NCBI RefSeq assembly: GCF_000344175.1
Contig: NZ_ALWW01000001.1
Span: 62,001-126,000, forward strand
DNA: 64,000 nucleotides
Direction: 5' to 3'
Origin: Listeria fleischmannii subsp. fleischmannii LU2006-1
Lineage (GTDB): Bacteria > Bacillota > Bacilli > Lactobacillales > Listeriaceae
Below are positions 1 to 8,661 of this stretch, piece by piece. The translations under genes and the position numbers were made by a program. The first letter of the stretch is position 1. Each line of letters begins with the position of its first letter. Under the pieces are notes generated by a model that searched no databases, was not told the origin of the DNA, and saw nothing but the letters and a program-made list of their open reading frames with translations.

Positions 1-30
1 AAAGGAAGGAATAACTTGCTCCTTCCTTTT
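1..30. terminator. Intrinsic terminator-like hairpin downstream of the usp gene
   Basis: Inverted repeat AAAGGAAGGA / TCCTTCCTTT with a short loop, followed by T residues on the + strand. It lies just past the stop of the minus-strand stress-protein gene and probably ends convergent transcripts. The window edge hides the other flank. Confidence 0.6.
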
Positions 31-35
31 TGTAT

Positions 36-461
36 TTATCTTGCAATTAAAACTTGGCAGGTTGCATGCTTCACGATATACGATGAAATACTGCCCATCA
101 AAACTTTTTCTAACCGCGTTAACCCTGTTGCTCCGCAAATAATTAAATCGGCGCCAAATAAATCTGGAATTTCTTCTGTTAATAATTTTTTCGGATTCCC
201 TACTTCTAAAAATGTCCCAACTGATTGAATTCCTTCCGCTTCTGCAATCTGAACATATTTACTCAAAATCTCTTCAACATCCGACCGAAGTTCCGCTTCC
301 CATGTCCTACCTTCAGCTGTGAAGCTTGGGAAAGACCTTACATCTATAACACTTGCCAGTGCAAGAGATGCATCAAGCGCTTTCGCCAATTGAACAGCTT
401 CATGAAAAGCTTTTTCCGCTTGTTTTGATCCGTCTATGGCAACTAAAATTCGTTTATACAC
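36..461 (-). CDS. Universal stress protein (UspA family)
   Basis: A 141-residue single-domain Usp protein, the usual size for the family. It begins YKRILVAIDGS, the first beta strand with the Asp that contacts nucleotide. Near the C-terminus it carries the ATP-binding pattern G-2x-G-9x-G-S (GATGLTRLEKVLMGSIS, about residues 110-126), so it probably belongs to the ATP-binding branch. Such proteins are cytoplasmic and help survival under stress; the partner is not known. The start is GTG, preceded on the minus strand by AAGGAGG at good spacing. It appears monocistronic, with a hairpin directly after the stop. The family assignment is firm; the physiological role is not visible. Confidence 0.93.
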   Translation of the reverse strand: MYKRILVAIDGSKQAEKAFHEAVQLAKALDASLALASVIDVRSFPSFTAEGRTWEAELRSDVEEILSKYVQIAEAEGIQSVGTFLEVGNPKKLLTEEIPDLFGADLIICGATGLTRLEKVLMGSISSYIVKHATCQVLIAR

Positions 462-527
462 AGGAAATCGCCTCCTTAAGTATCTTTTAGCCTCTCTATT
501 CTATACCTTCACCAGTCTAATTTAAAC

Positions 528-881
528 TTATTTTGAACGATTTTCTTCTGTTCTAAATCTCACTATTTTTTCAATTAAAGCTACTGGCATTTCTTCGTTT
601 AACGGAAATTGTATCGTCCCTTTGGAATATTTATATTTTCCCTCTACATCATCTAAAAAAGTAGCCACACCTTTTGCGCCTGGATAGAAACCAATATGCG
701 TTTTATACCCTGCAAAATGAACTAAATTACCGTTTAAATAAAATGTTGGAATACCGTAACTTATTTTTTCTGTAGCTTCTGGCGCTATTTCTTTAACTAA
801 TGCCCGAATGGCTAAAAGTCGCTCTTTTACTATTCCTGAAAATTGATTGATATATTCATCTATATTTTGATATTCTTCCAT
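528..881 (-). CDS. DUF1801 / YdhG-like small protein
   Basis: The 117-residue product starts MEEYQNIDEYINQF and contains the DUF1801 core: EKISYGIPTFYLNGNLVHFAGYKTHIGFYPG, then the C-terminal KYKYSKGTIQFPLNE stretch. The open frame runs 45 codons further upstream, but that part is lysine- and arginine-rich and unlike the family. ATG at 881 has AGAGGTG six bases ahead, so I take it as the start. The family adopts the YdhG/frataxin-like fold and has been discussed as an iron chaperone in bacilli; the function is unproven. It is a stand-alone gene. Confidence 0.85.
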   Translation of the reverse strand: MEEYQNIDEYINQFSGIVKERLLAIRALVKEIAPEATEKISYGIPTFYLNGNLVHFAGYKTHIGFYPGAKGVATFLDDVEGKYKYSKGTIQFPLNEEMPVALIEKIVRFRTEENRSK

Positions 882-1111
882 TTTATGCACCTCTTTTAGT
901 CTTTTCTTTAGGATAACATGACGATTCACAAAAAGATAGCGCTTTCTATAACAGTTGAAATTTTTATATCTGCCATTTCTATTTTGCACTTTGTCAAGCT
1001 TGATAAAAAAATTCATAAAATAGACAAATAATCCAAAAAAAAACTACTAAAGTGAAATTTTCCTTTTCTCTATACATGGTATGATGCAAGTAATGAAAGG
1101 TGTGAGCGAAA

Positions 1112-1788
1112 ATGAAAATACTATTTAATGCAGATGAATTTGTAAATGGGATAAAAAAAGAACTTCCAAATGCAATAGAAAAAATAAAAAGTTCAGCCTG
1201 GGACTATTCTATCCTTTGAAGAAATAGATTCATGTTATATTATTAGCTCTGGAGTTATTGGCGGATTTATACGTAATCCTATGGAATCAAAAAGCGAGCA
1301 AGTTTATTCCTTTTTTTCCTAAAGGGGATGTTGTAGGGTTTGGCCAGATTTTTGACAACTTTAAAGGCATGATTTTTGAGGCTATAACAGAGGTTGATGT
1401 ATACGCGATTAAAAAGTTAGAGTTAGAATTTTGGCTCTCTTTTCCGGAAAATACACCCTTTATTTATTATATTATGAAACGTTTTGGTACGCATTACTAT
1501 TTAAAATCCTTACTTAGCCTTCGTACTAAAAGCAATGTGTTGCCACAAAGTATTTATAATCTTTGTTTTTTACTTGAGACTAATATCAATGAGCTAGATT
1601 TTGTAAAATTCCCAAAAGAGTTTACGCAATCTCGTTTGATGGAGTATTCTACACTTTCGCAAGGTGGATTTTATAAACATCTCGATATCCTCTATAAAGC
1701 TGAAATTCTGTCCAGAGATTCTTCTGGAATTACTGTTAATATGAAGAAAATGCGTGATTCTTATCCAAATATGCATTTCCATAAGTAA
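1112..1788 (+). pseudogene. Crp/Fnr (PrfA-like) transcription regulator, broken by two frameshifts
   Basis: ATG at 1112 has an AAAGGTG ribosome site and reads MKILFNADEFVNGIKKELPN before a stop at about 1219. Removing one A from the A5 run at 1186-1190 restores VQPGTILSFEEIDSCYIIS. Removing one T from the T7 run at 1311-1317 joins this to FPKGDVVGFGQIFDNF and the rest. The restored product is 224 residues and parallels the intact neighbour from end to end: cyclic-nucleotide-binding-like N-terminal barrel, connecting helix, and C-terminal winged helix (EYSTLSQGGFYKHL). The longest surviving frame starts only at 1258 and lacks the N-terminal third. Both lesions are extra bases in homopolymers, so sequencing error is possible; otherwise it is a young pseudogene. 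The regulated target is unknown. Confidence 0.8.
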
Positions 1789-1858
1789 TTATATGGTGTA
1801 TCCTTTCTTCTTTTGGGTAAACAGGTACTAACCCAAAGAAATGAAAGGGATTGATTTT

Positions 1859-2539
1859 ATGGACAATCTTTTCACCCCTGATGAATTCATCAATGCCATT
1901 CGCGATACTTTGCCAAACGCGATAAACGAAAAAAAATTACCAGCAAATATGGAAATCCCTTTTAATCACGCTACTTCCTATATTATAAAAAGCGGTACCA
2001 TTGCCGGTTACATTTCACGTGATATTGAGTCAAAAAGTAGTCAGCTCTATTCATTTTTTTCAAAAGGTGATTTCATCTTATTTGGTCAAGTATTTGATGA
2101 TTTTTCAGGTATGACATTCGAAACCTTAGCACCAACAAGTGTCTATTCTATAAAGCAAAAAGACTTACAGTACCTTTTACATTTCCCTGAAAACTCCCCG
2201 TTTCTCTACTATATTATGAAACGCTTTGGTGTGCACTACTATTTAAAATCACATTTAAGCATGCGTGTGAAGGAAAATGTGCTTATTCAAGCTATTTTTA
2301 ATATATGTTTTTTGCGCCATCCCGATTTAAAAGAATTTGATAGGCTCCTTACTTTACCAAAAGAATATACTGCTTCTCGCATAAAAGAGTATTCTACATT
2401 GTCACAAGCGGGGTTTTATAAGCATCTTAAACACGCATATGAACAAAAACTACTTTTAAAATCAGAAGTCGGTCTTCAAGTCGATTTAGAAAGGATGGAA
2501 GAACTTTATCCTTCCACCATCCCTAAAAAAGCCTTTTAA
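1859..2539 (+). CDS. Crp/Fnr family (PrfA-like) transcription regulator
   Basis: This 226-residue protein is the intact tandem copy of the broken gene upstream; the two share roughly half their residues by eye. The N-terminal two thirds form the CRP-type effector barrel (SYIIKSGTIAGYISRD ... FSKGDFILFGQVFDDFSG). A long dimer helix follows, then a winged helix with recognition segment EYSTLSQAGFYKHLK around residue 190. I place the start at ATG 1859, which has AAAGGGA eight bases ahead; an in-frame ATG at 1841 has poor spacing. Listeria genomes carry many such regulators, PrfA being the best known. It is not PrfA itself and its target genes are unknown. A terminator follows directly. Confidence 0.85.
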   Translation: MDNLFTPDEFINAIRDTLPNAINEKKLPANMEIPFNHATSYIIKSGTIAGYISRDIESKSSQLYSFFSKGDFILFGQVFDDFSGMTFETLAPTSVYSIKQKDLQYLLHFPENSPFLYYIMKRFGVHYYLKSHLSMRVKENVLIQAIFNICFLRHPDLKEFDRLLTLPKEYTASRIKEYSTLSQAGFYKHLKHAYEQKLLLKSEVGLQVDLERMEELYPSTIPKKAF

Positions 2540-2540
2540 A

Positions 2541-2568
2541 AAAAACAGTGCCGAGGCACTGTTTTTTT
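2541..2568. terminator. Bidirectional intrinsic terminator between PrfA-like gene and frnE-like gene
   Basis: A-rich tract, CAGTGC-CGAG-GCACTG hairpin, then TTTTTTT. It sits between two convergent genes and has A/T tracts on both sides, so it can serve both. Confidence 0.85.
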
Positions 2569-3247
2569 AAAAGGAACAACTGTCATCTGAACAGCCTGGC
2601 CCTTGTGATTTTGAAATATCTTCTTTTGTCCCTGAGGCTCTCTCCAATACCGAAACAAAACTTTCAACAGGTTGCGCCCCTGAAATAGCATATTTCCCGT
2701 CGATAAGAAAAAAAGGAACACTTGTGATACCGTATTCCATCGCTTTTGTTTCATCCACACGAACTTGTGCTAAATATTCATCAGAGTGAATAATCTTTTT
2801 TACTTTATCTAAATTTAAGTCAGCTTCTTCCGCTAGTTTTAACAGTGTTTCTTCATCATTTAAATGACCGCCTTTTGTGAAGTAAGCTTCCATGCCCGCT
2901 GTCATAAATTCATTTTCTTTTCCCACCGTTCTAGCATACTGTGCAATTCGATGAGCTGTAAATGTATTCGTTGCTTGTATATGGTCAAAATCGAATAGAA
3001 GTCCGGCAGACCGCGCCATGTTACCCACATTTTCATTCATTGCCTTTGCCTCAGCTACAGTTTTCCCGTATTTTTCAGCTAATAGTTCGTGAATATTTTT
3101 ATCTGTTTGAACAGGCGCGTTTGGATCAAGTTCAAAGCTGCGAAACGTGACATTCACATCCGTGCGACCATCAAGCACTTTTTCAAGATTCGTTTTTCCA
3201 ATATAACAAAACGGGCAGGCAAAATCTGACCAAATTTCAATCTCCAT
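2567..3247 (-). CDS. DsbA-family FrnE-type thiol oxidoreductase
   Basis: A 226-residue thioredoxin-fold protein beginning MEIEIWSDFACPFCYIGK. It has the CPFC redox pair at residues 11-14, a helical insertion, and the conserved cis-Pro loop ITSVPFFLIDGKYAISGAQP near residue 175. This pattern defines the FrnE/DsbA-like group (2-hydroxychromene-2-carboxylate isomerase superfamily). It has no signal peptide, so it acts in the cytoplasm, probably in thiol stress defence. An additional Cys pair closes the C-terminus (GCSDDSCSF); extra C-terminal cysteines are reported for FrnE proteins. Single gene with AAGGAGAA before the ATG. Confidence 0.9.
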   Translation of the reverse strand: MEIEIWSDFACPFCYIGKTNLEKVLDGRTDVNVTFRSFELDPNAPVQTDKNIHELLAEKYGKTVAEAKAMNENVGNMARSAGLLFDFDHIQATNTFTAHRIAQYARTVGKENEFMTAGMEAYFTKGGHLNDEETLLKLAEEADLNLDKVKKIIHSDEYLAQVRVDETKAMEYGITSVPFFLIDGKYAISGAQPVESFVSVLERASGTKEDISKSQGPGCSDDSCSF

Positions 3248-3328
3248 CTTTATTCTCCTTTCTCACTTATAAAAAGTAAGTACAGAGTTTATTTTAACGG
3301 AAATAGAAAATTACGCAATCTTTTTGCC

Positions 3329-3796
3329 TTAGAATTTCTGAATCAACACTACACCAATAAGCATGATCGCGACACCAATAATTCGATACCGATTAATAGG
3401 ATGTCTGATTACACCAAACCAACCGAAATGATCAATTAAAAGCGCCATCACCATTTGGCCACAAATCGCGAGTACCACAACCATGGCGGAACCAAGCACG
3501 GGCAACAACAGAATATTAGACGTGATGAAGAAAACGCCCAAAAGGCCGCCTGTAAAAATCCACCACGGTACTTTCCCCACACCGCGCAGTTTGAACGTAA
3601 CTCTTTTTTCAATGATTAAACAAATTATAAAAAGGGCAATAGTTCCGATTAAAAAGGAAATCATCGACGCCACAAGCGGCGACCCAACAGCCGTGCGTAA
3701 TTTCCCGTTGATGGACGTTTGAATAGGCGACATCATTCCAGCGAAAAAGCCCATAATCATAAATAAAAACATTGTTTTGGTAGCTTGTTTTTCCAA
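3329..3796 (-). CDS. YdcZ/DUF606-type small membrane transporter, copy 2 of a pair
   Basis: 155 residues with about five hydrophobic helices and the DUF606 hallmarks GFFAGMMSPIQTSINGKLR near the start and LAICGQMVMALLIDHFGWFG near residue 115. The family belongs to the drug/metabolite transporter superfamily and lies in the membrane; substrates are mostly unknown. It lies 12 bp downstream of a close paralogue on the same strand. Small DMT proteins encoded in pairs often form heterodimers, which is the likely arrangement here. No substrate clue comes from the neighbours. Confidence 0.88.
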   Translation of the reverse strand: MEKQATKTMFLFMIMGFFAGMMSPIQTSINGKLRTAVGSPLVASMISFLIGTIALFIICLIIEKRVTFKLRGVGKVPWWIFTGGLLGVFFITSNILLLPVLGSAMVVVLAICGQMVMALLIDHFGWFGVIRHPINRYRIIGVAIMLIGVVLIQKF

Positions 3797-3808
3797 TTGT
3801 CTCCCCCC

Positions 3809-4258
3809 CTAAAACCTTTGCATCAAGTAAACGCCAAAGAACATGAGTAATACGCCAATTAAGCGTTCAGGATTTAATTCGTGGACAGGCAGACTAAACC
3901 AACCAAATTGGTCAATGAGTATCGCCATCACCATTTGACCACAAACGGTCACCATTACTGTTAAGGCTGCACCTAATTTTGGTAATAACAAAATATTGTT
4001 TGTTAAAAAAATAGTTCCTAAAATTCCGCCACCAAACCAAATCCACCACGGACTGGTCATTATCGCATGACCGATGCTTGAATAATCATGGAAGGTTAGT
4101 AGTGAAATAATAACTAAAACGATACTCCCAACAGAAAATGATACAAAAGAAGCGATAAATGGTGACTCTGTATATCCCTTTAAACGTGTATTTACGGATG
4201 TTTGGATAGGCATTACCATACCCGCCAAGATGCCAGCTAACAAATAAAATAAAACCAA
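3809..4258 (-). CDS. YdcZ/DUF606-type small membrane transporter, copy 1 of a pair
   Basis: 149 residues, the first gene of a two-gene operon with its paralogue 12 bp downstream. Signature segments are LLAGILAGMVMPIQTSVNTRLKG at the N-terminus and VTVCGQMVMAILIDQFGWFS near residue 112. It has about five transmembrane helices. The two copies share these motifs closely, so they arose by tandem duplication. The start has an AGAAGGAGACG ribosome site. The DUF606 family is well recognised; its substrate is not. Confidence 0.88.
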   Translation of the reverse strand: MVLFYLLAGILAGMVMPIQTSVNTRLKGYTESPFIASFVSFSVGSIVLVIISLLTFHDYSSIGHAIMTSPWWIWFGGGILGTIFLTNNILLLPKLGAALTVMVTVCGQMVMAILIDQFGWFSLPVHELNPERLIGVLLMFFGVYLMQRF

Positions 4259-4326
4259 AACGTCTCCTTCTCTCTCTCAAATTTACTTCCATTATTTTAC
4301 GCGCAATCAGACCATTTGTAAACAGC

Positions 4327-5420
4327 TTACTCACTTACTTTTGACTTATAGGTAATCATTTTAAAATGGGCTTCTAACGCGCTTTTGGCATTTTCATGAA
4401 CCAACTCTAATAAAGCTTTTTTCTCACCCTTTTTAGGTACACGCACTTTTATATCTAGTGTTTTAGCTAGTAAAGTCGGATCTAGGGTATCTGGAATAAG
4501 TAGTTCTTTTGGTTCTAAGTGATTAGGATGCATATAAAATTGGACTAAATAACTTTCCACTACTTCAGACAGTTCTCCTGTATATTCAAATACTTTCGCT
4601 GTTCGGCCAACAATCGCGCCATTTCTCACAAAGAAAATTTGAACGGCACAATAATTATCACTACCTACAAAATGAACTATATCACGATGGCCAAAATCGC
4701 GTGTAATGACTTTTTGTTTTTCCGTAACACGGTCCAAAATATTTAAAAGCGCGTGTGTTTCTTTTGCGCGTTCAAATTCGAGCGCCTCCATTTGATTTTG
4801 CATGCGCTCTTTAATTTCCCTTTTGACGGCTTTTTGCCCGCCGTTTAAAAATTGTTTGATTTTTTTTATTTGGTCATTATATTCTTCTGGACTAACATTT
4901 CGCGCACACGGGCCGATGCACATACCCAAATGATAGTAAAAACATGGCCGGCCCTTTTTTCCAGAACAGTGGCAAAGGGGATATAATTTTTGAATGAGCT
5001 CAAGCGTTTCTGTGGCCATATAACGGCTTGCATAGGGCCCAAAGTAATGGCCGCCGTCGTTTTCAATTTCCTTTGTCAGTTCAAGGTGTGGATTTTGTTC
5101 GTTCGTAATTTTAATGTACAGATAACGAATTTCTTCTTTTAACATAACATTATAAGGTGGTTGATATTTCATGATAAGTGTCATTTCTAAAAGAAGGGCC
5201 TCTTGTTCTGAGTCCGTTAAAATAAGTTCAAAATCAACAATATGGTGAACTAATCGCGCCGTTTTCCCACTTTGCGTTTTTGTAAAATAAGATTTTACAC
5301 GTTTTTTTTAAATTTTTTTGATTTCCCTATATAAAGAATATCACCGTTTTTATCTCGGTAAATATAACATCCTGGCGATTCAGGCAAAGTTTGAAGTTTT
5401 TCTTTTAGTTTATTTTTCAT
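4327..5420 (-). pseudogene. Short UvrC-like GIY-YIG nuclease, one frameshift
   Basis: ATG at 5420 (GGAGGTG site) reads MKNKLKEKLQTLPESPGCYIYRDKNGDILYIGKS, the UvrC GIY-YIG start. The frame then fails in a T8 run at 5302-5309; the second frame continues RVKSYFTKTQSGKTARL to the stop. Joined, the protein is about 363 residues: GIY-YIG domain (1-85), a cysteine cluster (CHCSGKKGRPCFYYHLGMCIGPC), a UVR helix pair (EALEFERAKE) and the UvrC linker region. It stops where full UvrC (about 600 residues) would start its RNase H-like domain and helix-hairpin-helix. It is therefore a truncated paralogue that would make only the 3'-type incision, as E. coli Cho does. An SOS-box match lies just upstream. 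The frameshift is in a homopolymer and may be a sequencing error. Confidence 0.82.
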
Positions 5421-5662
5421 GCGACACCTCCAAAAAACATATGTTCGCCACTTTATTTTAGCCCTTTCGTTCAAGTTTGTAAAGATACCACGGTATTACC
5501 GCTTTATGGTAAAAAGTATCCGTTTAGTTATATAGGTTTCAAACTGAATTTAATTGCACACTGTCATTTTATTAATTCAATAAGTTCATAAAAAAGCCCT
5601 CACTTAAGCAGATAGCAGGAGCTTCCAATTTATATTTTTTCACCTAATGCAGTGAATACCAT
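5421..5662. other. Noncoding gap between UvrC-like gene and toxin locus
   Basis: Apart from the SOS box at one end, this AT-rich stretch shows no convincing gene. It contains the 3' flank of the immunity gene and probably the promoter of the UvrC-like gene. Confidence 0.5.
5434..5447 (-). promoter_or_regulatory. Probable LexA (SOS) box ahead of the UvrC-like gene
   Basis: On the minus strand this reads CGAACATATGTTTT, matching the Gram-positive SOS consensus CGAAC-N4-GTTCG at 8 of 10 defined positions with the common ATAT centre. It ends about 13 bases before the ATG, so LexA bound here would block the promoter or early transcription. Confidence 0.65.
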
Positions 5663-6016
5663 CTATTCTAACCAGCCTTTTCTTTGTAAGAATTTATCTG
5701 GAATTCGTAATCTTATATCCTCGTCTAACTCTTTACAAAATTGCCCAATATTTTTTAAATCATACCACCCTATACTGTTTTTCACATCAACTCCATAATT
5801 CCCAAAATTAATTCCGCATCCTATCGCCCCTCTATTATAACTAAACTCAATTATAAACGAGTTATACAACTCAAAACGAAAATTAAACATTGGGTAAGGT
5901 GTATCTGTCACATTATATATGGATATTGTATCAATTTTATCCCCAAAATATGTTTCAAATTCGTTTGCTATTTCATCTACCAACTGGTCACTTTTTTTTG
6001 ACTGCAATCCAAACAT
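5663..6016 (-). CDS. Probable immunity protein of the LXG toxin
   Basis: A 117-residue acidic protein (FGLQSKKSDQLVDEIANEFETYFGDKID ... RKGWLE) that I cannot place in a named family. Its position is the evidence: it begins inside the last 29 bases of the toxin gene in another frame, same strand. This is the usual arrangement for a translationally coupled immunity gene. GAAGGAG abuts the ATG at 6016 with no spacer. The in-frame TTG at 6007 sits at proper spacing and may be the real start (114 residues). The product is predicted to bind and neutralise the C-terminal toxin domain in the cytoplasm. It is AT-rich compared with the toxin's LXG part. Confidence 0.7.
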   Translation of the reverse strand: MFGLQSKKSDQLVDEIANEFETYFGDKIDTISIYNVTDTPYPMFNFRFELYNSFIIEFSYNRGAIGCGINFGNYGVDVKNSIGWYDLKNIGQFCKELDEDIRLRIPDKFLQRKGWLE

Positions 6017-7487
6017 CTCCTTCTTGTTTTAATCGTTTATAATTGTGTTCACTTTTCAAATAGTTCCATTCTTTACGTAAATAACTATCTTTATAAGCAT
6101 CTAACATTGGGTCATGTGAAAATCGTATAGTTTTCCCGTCCTTCACTGCCCTTTCAAGTGCCGGTATATTAAATTGTTCAAACATCTCATCAGGTGTTAA
6201 CTTATATTTGGTTTCAATCACAGACCATTTTTGTCCTAAATCAAAATACATCGAGTCATTACCCGCTTTTGCTATGTAGGAATCTGGACCCGCCTTTCCC
6301 CAGTTAGCCACTCCATTTTCCATAGCTGGAGTATATTTTCCAAGCATCATGGAATCTGTTTTGACATTATGCAAGGAAGCTTTCGCTATTTTAGCATGCT
6401 CATTAATAGGAATCTTCCCACCCATCATGTCCACTTTTATCTCTTTATAACGAATCGCCGCCGCACTCAAGCCGAGCCCAAGCACCACATCCGTCAATCC
6501 CGATTCATCAATCTTCCCTTTCCACTCCTGCACATAGGCAGAGGCTTGGAGGACTTTCCCGGTGCCGCCAGAATACACTTTCCCGTTCATATAGTAGGTA
6601 CCCTTTTGCCACGCTTTGGTGATTTTTTTATCGAGGTCCGCTAAGGTGATTATAGTATATTTCTCTGCATCTTGGTAGCGCCCCGTCTGTTCGATATACT
6701 TTTGTAGCTTCATATTTTGAACGCGTACCCCATCTTTTTCTAACACCCACATTACCGCATCTTTTCCGGTGTTATCTTTGTACACCACAGCCAATATCTC
6801 ATAGTCTTCTAGCTGTTCATCTAATTTTGGATCGATTCCGCGTGCTTTTTGAAGGGAGTCCTGCAAACTTTTCATCGCAGGAGCAAATGTTTTCGCTACC
6901 GTATAAGTGCCCGTCTCTTCATTAAAGTGGACTTGTTGGTGGAGAACATCTACCGCACGCTTCGCCGCCTGCACTAATTCGATAAGGGGTTCAAAAAAAT
7001 GAGTATGGCTTTGCTCAAATTGTAAGTACTTTTCAAGAATCTTTTCTTGTTCCACGGCCTCGATAAAATCAAGACGCAAAGTTTGAGCTCTTCCCTCGTA
7101 AATTCCCGCTGTAGAGCCCGATAAAGATTGCTGTAACGCTTCTTGTTTCCTTCGAATACTTTTCACTTTTTCCATCGCTTGCCCCAATAAAACGGCATCA
7201 ATTCGCGCATTAGGCGAAGGGTCCACCTGACTATGAAACGCTTGGATATATTGTGCCAAAAGCGCCTCACTCGTATCAAAAGCTTGTAAAATCGTCTCAA
7301 TCAAGGGCGGATAGCTTGCTTCAAAATAAGATTTAGACGCTTCGACCGCTTTTCCCGATAAGCTATCATCCTGCACATAACGTTCGACTGTTTGTTTTAA
7401 TTGGAGTAACCAGACACGCGCCTCCGCATTGGCTTGCTTTAAAATGGTTAGAAAATGCCTCACTTCTCCGATGTCAATTCGACTCAT
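5988..7487 (-). CDS. LXG-domain polymorphic toxin (type VII secretion substrate)
   Basis: 499 residues. The first 200 are the helical LXG module (SRIDIGEVRHFLTILKQA ... SLSGKAVEASKSYFE), which targets such proteins to the type VII (Esx/Yuk) secretion system. A middle linker follows. The last ~110 residues, from about WGKAGPDSYIAKAGNDSMYFDLG to the end, are the variable toxin tip. I recognise no catalytic motif there; it is basic and rich in Tyr, Lys and Trp. The start has AAGGAGGAGATGGG ahead of ATG. The overlapping downstream gene supports toxin plus immunity. No WXG100 partner or secretion gene lies in the window. The role is presumably killing of competing bacteria; the toxin activity is unknown. 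Confidence 0.82.
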   Translation of the reverse strand: MSRIDIGEVRHFLTILKQANAEARVWLLQLKQTVERYVQDDSLSGKAVEASKSYFEASYPPLIETILQAFDTSEALLAQYIQAFHSQVDPSPNARIDAVLLGQAMEKVKSIRRKQEALQQSLSGSTAGIYEGRAQTLRLDFIEAVEQEKILEKYLQFEQSHTHFFEPLIELVQAAKRAVDVLHQQVHFNEETGTYTVAKTFAPAMKSLQDSLQKARGIDPKLDEQLEDYEILAVVYKDNTGKDAVMWVLEKDGVRVQNMKLQKYIEQTGRYQDAEKYTIITLADLDKKITKAWQKGTYYMNGKVYSGGTGKVLQASAYVQEWKGKIDESGLTDVVLGLGLSAAAIRYKEIKVDMMGGKIPINEHAKIAKASLHNVKTDSMMLGKYTPAMENGVANWGKAGPDSYIAKAGNDSMYFDLGQKWSVIETKYKLTPDEMFEQFNIPALERAVKDGKTIRFSHDPMLDAYKDSYLRKEWNYLKSEHNYKRLKQEGDVWIAVKKK

Positions 7488-7593
7488 CCCATCTCCTCCT
7501 TACTTTTAGTATACCATTCTGGAAGATGTATAGGTGTGTCTATTTGTTGAATAAGGAAAAATATTAAATTGAAATTTTAACTTTTTATTTTAT

Positions 7594-7601
7594 GTTATAA
7601 T
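7594..7601 (+). promoter_or_regulatory. Extended -10 promoter for the Abi-type gene
   Basis: TGTTATAAT gives a TGn-extended -10 about 32 bases before the GTG start. A TTGAAA lies 21 bases upstream, too far for a standard -35, so the extended -10 probably carries the promoter. Confidence 0.5.
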
Positions 7602-7633
7602 GTAAATACCATACTAAAAAGGATGATGCATAA

Positions 7634-8556
7634 GTGAAGCTGAAACAAAAAAAGAAATTACTTACTTATGAGGAACTTATTCAAAATATGAAAGACAAAG
7701 GAATAACTTTTCAAATAACCACTGAAGCTAAAGCAATTGAAATTTTAAAAGAAAATAACTATTATTATAAATTAGGGTCATATAGAAAAAACTATACATG
7801 CAATCGAAGTGGGAAATACGAGAATCTAGAATTTGCTTATTTATCAGATTTAGCCATATTAGATATGCGATTGAGATATATAATGCTACAAATGTGTTTA
7901 GATATTGAGCATTCTATTAAAACTAAACTATTAAAAAATATTACCTTGGATAAAAAAGAAGAAGGCTATAAAATTATGGAATCATTTTCGAAAAAGATGA
8001 GCGTAGAAAGATAGAACTTTTTAAAAAAGAGCAATACTACAATAAAAAACAGCAACTATGCTATACCTCGATATACCAAAAGTATTACGATAATCCACCC
8101 GTTTGGGTAGCTTTAGAATTGATGAGTTATGGAACCTTTGTAATGTTCGTAGAGCACTACTATTCTGATGTGTTTTTTAATAAAGATAACTTTAAGATGT
8201 CCAATGAACTATTAAAATTCGCCAAAAATATTAGAAATAAGTCTGCTCATAGTAGCCCTCTTATTTTATTCATAAAACCTGGAAAGGCTATTAATCCCTT
8301 TTTAAAAGAACAAAACAAAAATTATATAAAGCTCAGTGAGTCTCAACTTAGAGTTAAAAGAATTCATGACATATTTGCGACATTCCTTCTACACAAAACT
8401 TATTGCAGCCACGGAGTACAAGAGAACAAGAAAGAAATGCTCAATGATTATAAGATAAGGCTTCATAGAACAAAAGATTATTATTCATCTAACATTGACA
8501 TTAAAAGATTTTTCACTGCTATCAATATACTAATTGACAAATTATATCAATATTGA
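7634..8556 (+). pseudogene. Abi_2-type abortive infection protein, one frameshift
   Basis: GTG at 7634 with AAGGATG ahead starts [24 protein letters not shown], the typical N-terminus of AbiD/AbiF-like (Abi_2) proteins, followed by the family's [12 protein letters not shown] segment. The frame breaks in a T4 run at 7985-7988. Adding one T gives [17 protein letters not shown] and runs on through YDNPPVWVALELMSYGTFVMF and the conserved RNKSAHSSPL to the stop, about 307 residues. The RN...H motif is the Abi_2 hallmark, related to HEPN RNases. Such proteins stop phage growth at the cost of the cell. Low GC and a position beside the toxin locus suggest an accessory origin. The break may be a sequencing error. 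Confidence 0.8.
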
Positions 8557-8630
8557 TATCATCTAACTAAGGAACAAGGTTTAAACCTTGGCATTATTAT
8601 TGTACGCAATTTTAATGTTTAGAAGTACGG

Positions 8631-8661
8631 AAAGGATGTTCTTAACGAACATCCTTTTTTT
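8631..8661 (+). terminator. Intrinsic terminator after the Abi-type gene
   Basis: AAAGGATGTTC, five-base loop, GAACATCCTTT, then T residues: a perfect 11-bp stem ending in a T tract on the + strand. Confidence 0.9.
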
